Shown: piece after piece, positions 33,937-42,968 of the stretch
Position numbering within the stretch: the stretch's first letter is position 1
Layout: every line of letters begins with the position of its first letter
Source of the DNA: Dyella sp. ASV21
Lineage (GTDB): Bacteria; Pseudomonadota; Gammaproteobacteria; Xanthomonadales; Rhodanobacteraceae
Direction: 5' to 3'
DNA: 64,000 nucleotides
Assembly: GCF_016428975.1 (NCBI RefSeq)
Contig: NZ_JAELTT010000001.1
Coordinates: forward strand, 108,408 to 172,407
Position numbers and translations under genes: made by a program
The notes under the pieces: generated by a model
What the model saw: only the letters and a program-made list of their open reading frames with translations
Database searches by the model: none
Told to the model about the DNA's origin: nothing

Positions 33937-34749
33937 ATGCCTCATGCCACTTTGCGCGCGCTGGCCCTGGCCGCGCTGCTTGCCACCAGCACGCTCGCGG
34001 CAGCGCAGACGCCGCACACCGTGCTGCTCGAAAACCTTACCTGGACGGAAGTCCGCGATCAGGTGCAAGCCGGCAAAACCACCATCATCATTCCCATCGG
34101 CGGCACGGAACAGAGTGGCCCGGGCATCGCGGTGGGCAAGCACAACGCCCGCGCCGCCTACCTGTCGCAGAAGATCGCTGAGCGCCTCGGCAACGCGCTG
34201 GTGGCACCCGTGGTGGCCTATGTGCCCGAGGGGGGCTATGCGCCGCCGTCATCGCACATGCGCTTCCCCGGCACCATCACGATGCCCGATGCAGTGTTCG
34301 AGCAGATGCTGGAGTCCGCCGCGCAGAGCTTTGCCGTGCACGGCTTTCGCCATGTGGTGTTCCTGGGCGATCACGGCGGTTACCAGAAAGATCTGGAGCG
34401 CGTGGCGGCTCGGCTCAACAAGGCCTGGGGCGGCAAGGCCACGGCCATCGTGCCGCCGGAGTACTACGCCAGTTCCTCGGATGGCTATGCCGCACAGTTG
34501 CGCCAGCGCGGCTTCCGCGACGATGAAATCGGCACGCATGCGGGCCTGGCCGATACCTCGCTGCAACTGGCCGTGGCACCACAAATGGTGCGCCTGGAGC
34601 AACTGCAGAAGGGTCCCCGGCTCGGGCCGGCCGATGGTGTCTACGGTGGCGACCCGCGCCGGGCCTCGGCCGACCTGGGTCAAATCGGCATCGATGCTAT
34701 TGTGGTACATACCGTCGATGCCCTGAGGAAAGACACACAGGCGCATTGA
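33937..34749 (+). CDS. exported creatininase-family protein with altered metal site
   Basis: 270 residues with a signal peptide (1-23, ending TLAA). The fold marks of the creatininase family are there: IPIGGTEQSGPG near residue 50 and HVVFLGDHGGYQ near 145. But the usual EQHGPH...D ligand set reads EQSGPG...GKH, so the expected His, second His and Asp are replaced by Ser, Gly and His. Xanthomonadales have a subfamily with GKHN at this place, so metal binding may be rearranged rather than lost. Amidohydrolase activity is plausible but unproven. Start chosen at 33937 with AGGA about nine bases upstream. Confidence 0.78.
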   Translation: MPHATLRALALAALLATSTLAAAQTPHTVLLENLTWTEVRDQVQAGKTTIIIPIGGTEQSGPGIAVGKHNARAAYLSQKIAERLGNALVAPVVAYVPEGGYAPPSSHMRFPGTITMPDAVFEQMLESAAQSFAVHGFRHVVFLGDHGGYQKDLERVAARLNKAWGGKATAIVPPEYYASSSDGYAAQLRQRGFRDDEIGTHAGLADTSLQLAVAPQMVRLEQLQKGPRLGPADGVYGGDPRRASADLGQIGIDAIVVHTVDALRKDTQAH

Positions 34750-34796
34750 TGCCCTTCGGGGTGGACCTTCAATCTCCACGGACTTGTTGATTGCTT

Positions 34797-35972
34797 ATGG
34801 CCAACACGCATTCCCCGCGTTTTTCCCGTCTGTTCCGCCTGGCACCGTTCGCCTTGGGTGCACTGGGCCTTGCTGGGGCCGCCATGGCCGCGTCCACCGT
34901 GACCACGGTGCCCGGCATGCCGCCGGTGACCAACCCGGCCAACATGTACAGCGAGGCGGGACTGAACAAGCTCAGCCCGGCGGTGAAGGACGATCTTCAG
35001 CGCATCTATGTGCCGAACCTGCGCTCCAACGACGTGTATGTGATCGACCCGACCACCTACAAGGTGGTGGACAAGTTCAAGGTCGGCGAGGGTCCGCAGC
35101 ACGTGGTGCCATCGTGGGATCTGCGCACGCTGTGGGTGACCAACAACGCCGAGCGCAAGGACACCGGCAGCCTTACGCCGATCGATCCGCGCACCGGCAA
35201 GCCGGGCAAGGCCGTGCCGGTGGATGACCCCTACAACATGTATTTCACCCCGGATGGCAAGCAGGCCATCGTGGTGGCCGAAGCGCACGCGCGCCTGGAT
35301 TTCCGCGATGCGCACACCATGGCGCTGCAGTCCAGCGTGCAGGCGCCGGAGTGCAAGGGCATCAACCACGCCGACTTCGCCATCGACGGCAGCTACGTGA
35401 TCTTTACCTGCGAATTCACCGGCAAGCTGGTGAAGATCGACATGCTCAGCCGCAAGGTGCTCGGCTACCTCGATCTCTCCAAGAAAGGCATGCCGCAGGA
35501 CATCCGCGTGTCGCCGGAAGGCAAGACCTTCTACGTGGCGGACATGATGGCCGATGGCGTGTACCTGGTGGATGGCGCCAGCTTCACGCAGGTGGGCTTT
35601 ATCAAGACCGGCGTGGGCACGCATGGCCTGTATCCCAGCCGGGACGGCAGCAAGTTGTATGTCGCCAATCGCGGCTCCAACAAAGTGCATGGTCCGCGGG
35701 GTGGCAAGGGCAGTGTGTCGGTGATCGATTTCGCCACGCAGAAGGTGGTGGCCAACTGGCCGATTCCCGGCGGTGGCAGCCCGGACATGGGCAACGTGAG
35801 CGCGGATGGCAAGACGCTGTGGCTTTCGGGTCGTTTCGACGATGTGGTGTATGCGTTCGATACCGCCAGCGGCCAGGTGCGCATCATCAAGGTGGGCCAG
35901 GAGCCGCACGGTCTGGCGGTGTGGCCGCAGCCGGGCCGCTACTCGCTGGGTCACACCGGCATCATGCGCTGA
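34797..35972 (+). CDS. exported YncE-like beta-propeller protein
   Basis: 391 residues with a signal peptide through about residue 32 (GAAMA). The body is a run of YVTN/NHL-type blades: RIYVPNLRSNDVYVIDPTT, LWVTNN, FTPDGKQAIVVAE, RVSPEGKTFYVADM, LYVANRGSNKV, ADGKTLWLSGRFDD. Propellers of this group act as periplasmic binding or scaffold proteins. Two cysteines (ECKG, FTCEF) might pair. It is followed by an NTF2-like gene three bases after the stop, so the two are probably one operon. Confidence 0.8.
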   Translation: MANTHSPRFSRLFRLAPFALGALGLAGAAMAASTVTTVPGMPPVTNPANMYSEAGLNKLSPAVKDDLQRIYVPNLRSNDVYVIDPTTYKVVDKFKVGEGPQHVVPSWDLRTLWVTNNAERKDTGSLTPIDPRTGKPGKAVPVDDPYNMYFTPDGKQAIVVAEAHARLDFRDAHTMALQSSVQAPECKGINHADFAIDGSYVIFTCEFTGKLVKIDMLSRKVLGYLDLSKKGMPQDIRVSPEGKTFYVADMMADGVYLVDGASFTQVGFIKTGVGTHGLYPSRDGSKLYVANRGSNKVHGPRGGKGSVSVIDFATQKVVANWPIPGGGSPDMGNVSADGKTLWLSGRFDDVVYAFDTASGQVRIIKVGQEPHGLAVWPQPGRYSLGHTGIMR

Positions 35973-35975
35973 TCG

Positions 35976-36356
35976 ATGGGCATGCCCGCGCCGTTGACCG
36001 ACGATCCCGCCGCCGTCATCCAGCGTCAGCTGGAGGCCTACAACCGCAAGGACATCGATGCCTTGCTCGCCACTTACGCCCCCGACGCCGAGCAATATGT
36101 GTTGCACGGCGATCGTCTGGCCAAGGGGCATGCGCAGTTGCGCCAGCGCATGCTGGCGCGCTTCGCCGAGCCGAACCTGCATGCGCGCTTGTTGAGCCGC
36201 ACGGTGATGGGCGCGGTGGTGGTGGACCTGGAAGAAGTGACGCGCAACTTCCCCGAAGGCAACGGACGCATGGAAATGCTCTGCGTGTACGAGGTGGTCG
36301 AGGGCCGTATCGCGCGGGCCTCGTTCGCACTGGGCACGCCAACGCTAGAGGGCTGA
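35976..36356 (+). CDS. SnoaL/NTF2-like protein
   Basis: 126 residues; an NTF2-like fold is indicated by [25 protein letters not shown] at the start, then [16 protein letters not shown] and a C-terminal [19 protein letters not shown]. This nuclear-transport-factor-2 superfamily includes steroid isomerases and many unassigned proteins. Starts three bases after the propeller gene; two in-frame ATGs (35976, 35982) are possible starts. Confidence 0.75.
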   Translation: MGMPAPLTDDPAAVIQRQLEAYNRKDIDALLATYAPDAEQYVLHGDRLAKGHAQLRQRMLARFAEPNLHARLLSRTVMGAVVVDLEEVTRNFPEGNGRMEMLCVYEVVEGRIARASFALGTPTLEG

Positions 36357-36403
36357 ATCGGCCCTCGGCGGGGCTGGCATTTGCCGGCGGCGTCCCCACA
36401 TGA

Positions 36404-36428
36404 AGGGCTTCCCCGTCGAGGAAGCCCT
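36404..36428 (+). promoter_or_regulatory. hairpin covering the RBS of the flavin monooxygenase gene
   Basis: A perfect 9-bp stem (AGGGCTTCC, 7-base loop, GGAAGCCCT) ends two bases before the chosen start ATG at 36430, and its 3' arm contains the GAGG ribosome-binding site. It could damp translation or be the tail terminator of the preceding gene. Confidence 0.5.
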
Positions 36429-36429
36429 C

Positions 36430-37425
36430 ATGGTTCCGTTTTCCGTACTCGATCTGGCGCCCGTCACCGAAGGCAGCCACGCCAGCGAAGCCTTCGCCAA
36501 CACGCTGGATCTGGCGCGTCGCGCCGAAACGCTCGGCTATACGCGCTACTGGCTGGCCGAGCATCACAACATGCCGGGTATCGCCAGCGCGGCCACGGCA
36601 GTGCTGATCGGCTATGTGGCCGGTGGCACGTCCACCATCCGCGTGGGCGCGGGCGGCATCATGCTGCCCAACCATGCTCCGCTGCAGGTGGCCGAGCAGT
36701 TCGGCACGCTGGCGTCGCTGTATCCGGGTCGCATCGACCTGGGCCTGGGTCGCGCGCCCGGCACCGATCATCCGACCGCGCGCGCATTGCGCCGCTATTT
36801 CGATAGCGCCGAGCAGTTTCCGCAGGATGTCGCCGAGCTGCTGTCCTATTTCGAACCGGCCACGCCGACACAGGCGGTGCGCGCCGTGCCAGGCGCGGGT
36901 ATCGAGGTGCCGGTGTGGCTGCTGGGTTCCAGCTTGTTCAGCGCGCGACTGGCTGCGGCGATGGGCTTGCCGTTCGCGTTCGCCTCGCACTTTGCACCGG
37001 ATGCGATGGACGAGGCGCTGGCGCTGTATCGGCGCGATTTCCGGCCATCACAGCGCCTGCAGGCGCCGTACGCCATGCTTGGCATCAACGTCGTCGCCGC
37101 GGGCAGCGATGCGGAGGCCAAGCGCCTGTTCACCACGCAGCAGCAGAGCTTTATCAATCTGCGCCGTGGCCGCCCCGGATTGATCCCGCCGCCCATCGAC
37201 ACTATCGAGGATTACTGGACGCCCACCGAAAAGTTCGGCGTGGAGCGCGCGCTGGCGTGTGCCGTCATCGGCGACGCGCGGACCGTGCAAGAGGGCATCG
37301 AAGCCTTTGTGGCGCGTCATCGCCCGGACGAGCTGATGGTGACCGCCAATGTGTTCGAGCATGAAGCGCGATGCCGCTCGTTCGCCATCGTGGCCGAGGT
37401 GCGCCAGCGGCTGATGGCCGCCTAA
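36430..37425 (+). CDS. LLM class flavin-dependent oxidoreductase
   Basis: 331-residue luciferase-like monooxygenase of the MsnO8/YhbW type. Marks: [11 protein letters not shown] at the start, [17 protein letters not shown] near 40, [13 protein letters not shown] near 85, and [13 protein letters not shown] near 110. These enzymes use reduced FMN supplied by a reductase; substrate unknown. Start at 36430 chosen because the product then begins [10 protein letters not shown] as relatives do; an ATG ten codons earlier lies in the upstream hairpin. Converges on the HDOD gene, with 9 bases between stops. Confidence 0.87.
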   Translation: MVPFSVLDLAPVTEGSHASEAFANTLDLARRAETLGYTRYWLAEHHNMPGIASAATAVLIGYVAGGTSTIRVGAGGIMLPNHAPLQVAEQFGTLASLYPGRIDLGLGRAPGTDHPTARALRRYFDSAEQFPQDVAELLSYFEPATPTQAVRAVPGAGIEVPVWLLGSSLFSARLAAAMGLPFAFASHFAPDAMDEALALYRRDFRPSQRLQAPYAMLGINVVAAGSDAEAKRLFTTQQQSFINLRRGRPGLIPPPIDTIEDYWTPTEKFGVERALACAVIGDARTVQEGIEAFVARHRPDELMVTANVFEHEARCRSFAIVAEVRQRLMAA

Positions 37426-37434
37426 CGGCGAAAC

Positions 37435-38475
37435 TCAACTTGGCGTGAAGTTCTGTTGCAGGTCTTGCTGGCAGCGTGCCAGCAATTGCGATGGAAGCTG
37501 CGCCAGCGGATCGTCGGCGTAGCCGGTGTCGGCTTCCACCAGGCCTTGCTCGACCAGCAATTGGTACATGGCCAGTCGCTGGGCGGCATGCAGCACGCGG
37601 CTCAGCGGCAGGGAAATGCCGCGCTGGTCCAGCGTGGTGAGTTCGGCGAGCGCGTCGAGCACGTTGGCCGGCAGTTCCCAGTAAAGGCCCGCTTGCAGGG
37701 TAATGTGGGAGGCCAGTGCGGCGCAGCCGGCGATAAAGGCCGGCGAGCTGGCCGGCGGGCCGCCGTCCAGCTCCTTGTCCAGCACCCGCGCCACCGCGCC
37801 CAGGCCGGCGTAGCCGACCAGGCCGGCCAGATACGCCTCGAACGGGTCGCATTGGCCCTTGCTGAGGAACACCGCCGCGTGTGCGCAGCGTTCGGCGTGA
37901 TCCCACAGGCGCTGGCCCACCATCTGGCCGCTGGCGCCGGCGCTCGCCATCAGGATGGGCTTCATCGCGTAGGACGACACCACGTGACGCAGGCCGATCT
38001 GGCCGAGCAGCACCACCGCGTGCTGCAGGCTGCCCACCGGGTGGGCGGTGCGATAGGTAACGCTGCCGGTGACGCGCATGACTTCGCCTACCAGCACCGG
38101 GTCGCGCTTGATGAGGTCGGCAAGCTGGGCGCCGCTAAGGTCGTCGTTGCGCATGGCGCGCATCAGTTGCGGCAGCACGGCGGGCATGCGGGGCAGGCTG
38201 CGCACGTCGAAGCGATCGTCATCGCACAGCTCGTGCAGGCGGTGCAGCAGGGCCTGCTCGCGGCTGGGGTTGGTGTTGCCGCTGGTGCTCACCAGTTGAT
38301 TGAGCACGAACCGGTAGAAGCACTCCTCCAGTTCATCCCCGGCGAGAGCGGCATGCGGTTGTTCCTCGGGCATGAGCGCCACCGGCGGCGTGGCCGAGGC
38401 GTCCGCCAGCGGGCGCGCGGCCGGCTCGTCGGACGCGCGTTCACGTGCGAATAGCCGCCCCCAGATCCCCATCAT
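37435..38475 (-). CDS. HDOD domain protein
   Basis: 346 residues. After a 55-residue variable N-terminus, the HDOD fold runs from about residue 90 (LPRMPAVLPQLMRAM) through LADLIKRDPVLVGEVMRVTGS and AVVLLGQIGLRHVVSSYAMK to about 300. HDOD proteins lack the catalytic HD pair and act in signalling, often with cyclic di-GMP pathways. The partner is unknown. It lies downstream of the TIGR03862 flavoprotein on the same strand, 99 bases away. Confidence 0.82.
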   Translation of the reverse strand: MMGIWGRLFARERASDEPAARPLADASATPPVALMPEEQPHAALAGDELEECFYRFVLNQLVSTSGNTNPSREQALLHRLHELCDDDRFDVRSLPRMPAVLPQLMRAMRNDDLSGAQLADLIKRDPVLVGEVMRVTGSVTYRTAHPVGSLQHAVVLLGQIGLRHVVSSYAMKPILMASAGASGQMVGQRLWDHAERCAHAAVFLSKGQCDPFEAYLAGLVGYAGLGAVARVLDKELDGGPPASSPAFIAGCAALASHITLQAGLYWELPANVLDALAELTTLDQRGISLPLSRVLHAAQRLAMYQLLVEQGLVEADTGYADDPLAQLPSQLLARCQQDLQQNFTPS

Positions 38476-38574
38476 TGCGCTGTGTGCTCCCTCGTAGCCC
38501 GCTGCCGCTTCGCTTCTGTATCGGCGCGGGAGCTAAAACATAAAGGCTGTCTTCAAGCGCCTGCGAAGCCCTGC

Positions 38575-39834
38575 TCAAACGGTCGCCTGATGCTGCAAGC
38601 CCTTGATCCATTGAACTGCCCCGTGCCCTGCACGGCGTCCACTGGCGAAGCAGGCGGTGAGCAGGTAGCCACCGGTGGGGGCTTCCCAGTCCAGCATTTC
38701 GCCGGCACAAAACACCCCGGGCAGGGCGCCAAGCATCAGCTGCTGGTCGAGTGCTTCCAGGCGCACGCCGCCGCCGCTGCTGATGGCCTCTTGGATGGGG
38801 CGCGCACGCCGCAGGGTCAGCGGCAGTTGCTTGATGGTGCGGGCCAGGGTGTCGGCGTCGTGGAACTGGGTGTGGTCCAGCACCTCGTGCAGCAAGCCCG
38901 CCTTGACGCCGGCAAGGCCGGTCTGGCGGCGCAGGTGCTCGCTCATGGAGCGGCTGCCGCGCGGCTTGGCCAGGTCGGTGCGCAGTCGCTGCAGACTGCG
39001 GTCGGGGGCCAGGTCCAGGTGGATGGTGGTGCTGCCATGCGCGGCGATGGCATCGCGCAATTCGCCGGAAAAGGCATAGATCAGGCTGCCTTCGATGCCG
39101 GCGGCGGTGATGACGCATTCGCCCTGGCGCGCGTGCTCGCCGCCGGCCGCGTCGTGCAGGTGGATGGCCACCGGCTTGAGCGGGGAGCCGGCGAAACGGC
39201 TGGACAGGTGCTCGCTCCAGCCGATGTCGAAACCGCAGTTGGCGGGCACCAGCGGTGTCACGTCCACCCCGCGCTGGCTCAGCCACGGTTGCCAGGCGCC
39301 GTCCGACCCCAGCTCCGGCCAGCTCGCCCCGCCCAAGGCCAGCACGGTGGCGTCCGCGCGGATGGCGCGTTCGCCTTCGGGGGTATCCAGGCGCAGGCTG
39401 CCATCCTCATGCCAGCCCAGCCAGCGATGGTGCACGTGGAAACGCACGCCGCTGTCGCGCAGGCGGCGTACCCAGCCGCGCAACAACGGAGCGGCCTTGA
39501 GATCGCTGGGAAAGACGCGGCCGGAACTGCCGACAAAGGTCTCCACGCCCAATTCGCGTGCCCAGGCGCGCAGGGCGTCGGCATCGAATGCCTCCAGCCA
39601 CGCGCCCACCTCGGCGGCACGCTTGCCGTAGCGCTGCACAAAGGCCGGCTTGGGTTCGCCGTGGGTGAGGTTCATGCCGCCCTTGCCGGCAATGAGGAAC
39701 TTGCGGCCCACCGAGCCCTTGGCTTCGAACACATCCACTTCCAGGCCCGCCGCACGCGCCGTTTCGGCGGCGATCAGGCCGGCGGGGCCGCCGCCGATGA
39801 TGGCGACACTGACGTGGGAGGGCGTGGCTTGCAT
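38575..39834 (-). CDS. TIGR03862 family flavoprotein (HI0933-like)
   Basis: 419 residues. FAD-binding motif IIGGGPAGLIAAETA at residues 12-26, then GRKFLIAGKGGMNLTHG near 45 (the HI0933 signature), ALGGASWPELGSDG near 170, and the C-terminal FCAGEMLDWEAPTGGYLLTACFASG. Function of the group is not established; RNA- or quinone-linked redox has been suggested for relatives. The window holds a second HI0933 protein at 61709-62887, of the YhiN branch. Confidence 0.85.
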   Translation of the reverse strand: MQATPSHVSVAIIGGGPAGLIAAETARAAGLEVDVFEAKGSVGRKFLIAGKGGMNLTHGEPKPAFVQRYGKRAAEVGAWLEAFDADALRAWARELGVETFVGSSGRVFPSDLKAAPLLRGWVRRLRDSGVRFHVHHRWLGWHEDGSLRLDTPEGERAIRADATVLALGGASWPELGSDGAWQPWLSQRGVDVTPLVPANCGFDIGWSEHLSSRFAGSPLKPVAIHLHDAAGGEHARQGECVITAAGIEGSLIYAFSGELRDAIAAHGSTTIHLDLAPDRSLQRLRTDLAKPRGSRSMSEHLRRQTGLAGVKAGLLHEVLDHTQFHDADTLARTIKQLPLTLRRARPIQEAISSGGGVRLEALDQQLMLGALPGVFCAGEMLDWEAPTGGYLLTACFASGRRAGHGAVQWIKGLQHQATV

Positions 39835-39894
39835 GGCGGGCGCGCTGGCGAAAGGCCGGGCATTGTATCGCCAAGCCGCCCGGCGCCCGTGGGC

Positions 39895-40647
39895 TTAGCC
39901 GCTGAGCCGGTCCAGCAACGGCTTGACCAGATCCAGCGGCAGCGGGAAGACGATGGTGGAGGCCTTGCCGTTGCTGGACATGTCGGCGAGGGTTTGCAGG
40001 TAGCGCAGCTGCAATGCTTGCGGCTGCTGCGCCAGCAACGCGGCGGCATCGCGCAACTTCTCGGCCGCCTGCAGCTCGCCTTCGGCATGGATGACCTTGG
40101 CGCGGCGCTCGCGTTCGGCCTCGGCCTGGCGGGCAATGGCGCGCACCATGTTCTCGTTGAGGTCCACGTCCTTGATCTCCACGTTGCTCACCTTGATGCC
40201 CCACGGGTCGGTGGCTTCGTCCAGGATCTGCTGCAGGCTGTGATTGATCGAATCGCGCTGGGAGAGGATGTCGTCCAGCTCGTGCTGGCCAAGCACCGAG
40301 CGCAGGCGTGTCTGCGCCAGTTGGCTGGTGGCCTGTAGAAAGTCGGCCACCTGCAGCATGGCCTTGTCCGGTTCCATCACGCGGAAGTACACCACCGCGT
40401 TGACGCGCACGGACACGTTGTCGCGCGAGATCACATCCTGCGGTGGCACGTCCATCACGGTTACGCGCAGATCCACGCGCATCATGCGCTGCACCACCGG
40501 CACCAGGATCACCAGTCCCGGCCCTTTGGTGCCGGTGTAGCGGCCAAGCGTGAGCACCACGCCGCGTTGATACTCCGGCAGCACCTTGATCGACAGGAAC
40601 AGCAGCGCCGCCACCCACACCACGATCACGCCGAAAAAGCCGAACAT
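39895..40647 (-). CDS. slipin (SPFH/stomatin-like membrane protein)
   Basis: 250-residue SPFH protein. One N-terminal membrane hairpin (residues 1-20), the SPFH/prohibitin domain from [17 protein letters not shown] to about residue 190 with [28 protein letters not shown], and a coiled C-terminal helix. Oligomeric scaffold of membrane microdomains. It follows the NfeD-type protease gene by 24 bases, the classic slipin/NfeD pair in membrane protein quality control. Confidence 0.9.
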   Translation of the reverse strand: MFGFFGVIVVWVAALLFLSIKVLPEYQRGVVLTLGRYTGTKGPGLVILVPVVQRMMRVDLRVTVMDVPPQDVISRDNVSVRVNAVVYFRVMEPDKAMLQVADFLQATSQLAQTRLRSVLGQHELDDILSQRDSINHSLQQILDEATDPWGIKVSNVEIKDVDLNENMVRAIARQAEAERERRAKVIHAEGELQAAEKLRDAAALLAQQPQALQLRYLQTLADMSSNGKASTIVFPLPLDLVKPLLDRLSG

Positions 40648-40671
40648 ACTTTCGTCCTCCGTCGATCCGCG

Positions 40672-42042
40672 CTAGGCGGATATGACCCGCAGCAACATCC
40701 CATCGCGCCCCACCACGCGCACCCGCGCACCGATAGGCAACGACGACTCGCAGCGCACGCGCCATTGCTCGCCGCCAATGCGCGCCCAACCTTCGCAGCC
40801 CGCATCGACGGCTTCGAGCAATACGCCGGTGCTGAGCAGTAGTTGATCGTTCCCCTGGAACGGCCGCGCGCGCCGCGCGCGCGCCACCAGTCGCAGCAGC
40901 AGCACCAAGGCCACCACGCCCACGAACGCCATGCCGCCGATCACGCCCAGGTTCACGGCGTAACCGGGTACGCCGGTGTTGAACAGCATGATCGAGCCGA
41001 TCACAAAGGCGACCACGCCACCCAGCCCGATCGCACCAACGGATGGCACCAAGGCCTCCGTCAACACCAGCCCAATACCCAGCACCATCAAGGCAAGGCC
41101 GGCATAATTCACCGGCAGCAATTGCAGCGCGTAAAGGCCGATCAGCAGGCAGATGGCCCCGGCCACGCCTGGCAGCAGCACGCCGGGATGAAACGCTTCG
41201 AGCACCAGCCCATAGATACCCGCCATCAACAGCAAGTACGCCAGCGTGGGATGCGTCACGATGCCGAGAAAGCGCGTGCGCCAGTTGGGTGGGTAATCGC
41301 GCACGGGCAAGCCACCCAGGTGCAGCACCATCTCGACACCATTCACGCGAACGTGGCGTCCGTTGGTGTTTTCCAGGAGCGTGCGCGTATCGGGAGCGAT
41401 CAGGTCGATCACATGCTTCTGCAGCGCTTCCTCCGCCGTTAGCGTGGCCGCGCCGCGTATGGCTTGCTCGGCCCAATCCGCGTTGCGTCCGTTGAGTTGG
41501 GCGAGTGAGCGCAGAGAGGCGACGGCATCGTTGAGCACCTTCAGCGCCTCGGCATCGACCACCGGTTTATTCGTGCTGCCCGAAGGGGCTGGCGCGTTGC
41601 TGGAGGGCAGCGGATTGTCGCCACCGACCTGCACGGGCGTGGCCGCGCCCAGATGCGTGGCGGGGGCCATCGCGGCGATGGGGCAGGCGTAGAGAATGTA
41701 GGTACCTGCGGAGGCCGCGCGTGCGCCCGCGGGGGCCACGTAGCCGAGCACGGGTTGTTTGGCAGCGAGCAGGCTGGCGATGATCTGGCGCATGGCGTCG
41801 GAGAGTCCGCCGGGCGTGTCCAGTTGCACGATGACCGCACTGGCGCCATCGCGCGCGGCGCGTTGCAGGCTGTCGTCGACGTACTCGGCCGCCGCGGGGC
41901 CGATGGGTCCCTGCAGTTCGATCCTCGCCACGAAAGCGCCAGGGCGCGCGCCGCCCTCAGCGGCGGGTGCAGCCACTGTGGATACGGCGAACGCTGCGCA
42001 GAGGCATGCGCTTGCCCACATCCCGGCCAGCCATCGCGTCAC
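40672..42042 (-). CDS. nfeD: NfeD-type membrane serine protease (ClpP-class)
   Basis: 456 residues from the GTG at 42042, supported by AAGGAG six bases upstream; the in-frame extension to 42072 has no RBS. N-terminal signal anchor, then a ClpP-like protease domain: QLDTPGGLSDAMRQII near 75, AGARAASAGTYIL (nucleophile Ser) near 105, and Lys in EALKVLNDAV as probable base near 175. Four or more membrane helices follow (about 270-400) and a C-terminal NfeD OB domain. It cleaves stomatin-type partners; its neighbour is the slipin. Confidence 0.88.
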   Translation of the reverse strand: MTRWLAGMWASACLCAAFAVSTVAAPAAEGGARPGAFVARIELQGPIGPAAAEYVDDSLQRAARDGASAVIVQLDTPGGLSDAMRQIIASLLAAKQPVLGYVAPAGARAASAGTYILYACPIAAMAPATHLGAATPVQVGGDNPLPSSNAPAPSGSTNKPVVDAEALKVLNDAVASLRSLAQLNGRNADWAEQAIRGAATLTAEEALQKHVIDLIAPDTRTLLENTNGRHVRVNGVEMVLHLGGLPVRDYPPNWRTRFLGIVTHPTLAYLLLMAGIYGLVLEAFHPGVLLPGVAGAICLLIGLYALQLLPVNYAGLALMVLGIGLVLTEALVPSVGAIGLGGVVAFVIGSIMLFNTGVPGYAVNLGVIGGMAFVGVVALVLLLRLVARARRARPFQGNDQLLLSTGVLLEAVDAGCEGWARIGGEQWRVRCESSLPIGARVRVVGRDGMLLRVISA

Positions 42043-42190
42043 GCGGGGCTCCTTGAGGGTGGCTGGGCGCACTTTGCGCTTTGGGGTGTTGTTTCGGTGT
42101 GAGACGGGGGGTTGTTTCTACGGCGCAGTGGCGCGTGCGGAACGCGGAGCGCATCCTCTCCTGCATCACCAAACCCGCCCCAACTCCGTC

Positions 42191-42240
42191 GTCGTCCCTG
42201 CGAAAGCGGAAGGGGCTTTTCAGCCGCCGAAGGGTTGGTC
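42191..42240 (+). repeat. left arm of long inverted repeat
   Basis: 50 bases matching the reverse complement of 42836-42885 at 48 of 50 positions (GTCGTCCCTGCGAAAGCGGA onward). Further inward the match continues imperfectly to about 42376 (CGGCGGGCTTCC, TCACTTTT, CCCAAAGAGAGG, CACCCCCG). Confidence 0.9.
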
Positions 42241-42591
42241 GTCCAGCGTACGTCGTTCTTGTGATGCCGAGCGGCGATCGGGCTCACCGGCGGCGGGCTT
42301 CCTCTGTCCTGCCGGCCAGCGGATCACTTTTCGCCGAGTGGCCAGAGAAAAGTCACCCAAAGAGAGGCCACCCCCGATGTCGCGCCCGAAGCGGAGCGGA
42401 GCCAAGGCAGGAGCAAACCCAAGCCAAACTTGCACAAGTTGAACTTGGCTTTTGCCCCGTCACGTGACACCGCGAATGCGCATGTTCTGTGTATGCGCTC
42501 TATGAAGTGCGATGTGCCGCTTCGCGGCACGAGCCTGGCGGGTGGTGGGCCCCCTGTGTGGCGGTGAGGGGTGGACGGAAAGGCCCGCAGG

Positions 42592-42615
42592 GGGATCGGC
42601 AGGGAGGCCGATCCC
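42592..42615 (+). repeat. hairpin in the centre of the inverted-repeat element
   Basis: GGGATCGGC and GCCGATCCC flank a short loop, followed by TTTTCGCC. It resembles a terminator, but no gene ends here. Confidence 0.55.
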
Positions 42616-42721
42616 TTTTCGCCCGGGCAGGAGCCCGGTCGAAAAGCCCGGCCGCCCCTCACGCACTTGCCGAGCGAATAGCTCAGCAAGCGCCACACCG
42701 GGGGTGCCCTTCTCTTTGGTT

Positions 42722-42749
42722 ACGTTCTCTTGGGCACGCAAGAGAACGT
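42722..42749 (+). repeat. perfect 11-bp hairpin within the right arm
   Basis: ACGTTCTCTTG, a six-base loop GGCACG, then CAAGAGAACGT. The left arm holds a weaker version of the same unit around 42326-42354. Similar CTTTGGTTAC...GTAACC blocks are, to my recollection, scattered through Xanthomonadales intergenic regions; not verified here. Confidence 0.75.
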
Positions 42750-42835
42750 GACCCGGCCTCCGGCAGGAGGACGGAAGCCCGCCGCAGGCGAGCACGCTGG
42801 CCACAACGCCAGATCAAAAGTGAAAGACACCAGCT

Positions 42836-42885
42836 GACCAACCCTTCAGCGGCTGAAAAGCCCCTTCCGCTTTCGCAGGAACGAC
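42836..42885 (-). repeat. right arm of long inverted repeat
   Basis: Mate of 42191-42240 in opposite orientation, two mismatches in 50. Outward of both arms short CCCGCC/GGCGGG matches continue for a few bases. Confidence 0.9.
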
Positions 42886-42968
42886 GAGGTAGGGCGAGGC
42901 GGGACTAGGTGCACCGCCGGCCACATCAAGAACCGCGCGGAGCGCCACTCGCGCCCCGCGCGCCATCC

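Larger units (their letters stand above)
42073..42968. other. 896-bp non-coding region with a long imperfect inverted repeat
   Basis: No gene is supported. The region holds a palindromic element (listed as repeats), several local hairpins (42514-42530, 42592-42615, 42722-42749), and Pro/Arg-rich spurious frames on both strands. Confidence 0.75.

Noticed and set aside
39407..41476. 689-residue minus-strand frame spanning flavoprotein, slipin and nfeD
   Set aside because: Out of frame with three well-supported genes; Arg/Gly/Ala-rich and featureless.
42073..42968. Several 70-230 codon open frames in the inverted-repeat region
   Set aside because: They overlap on both strands, have no ribosome site or domain, and change with the arms of the palindrome.
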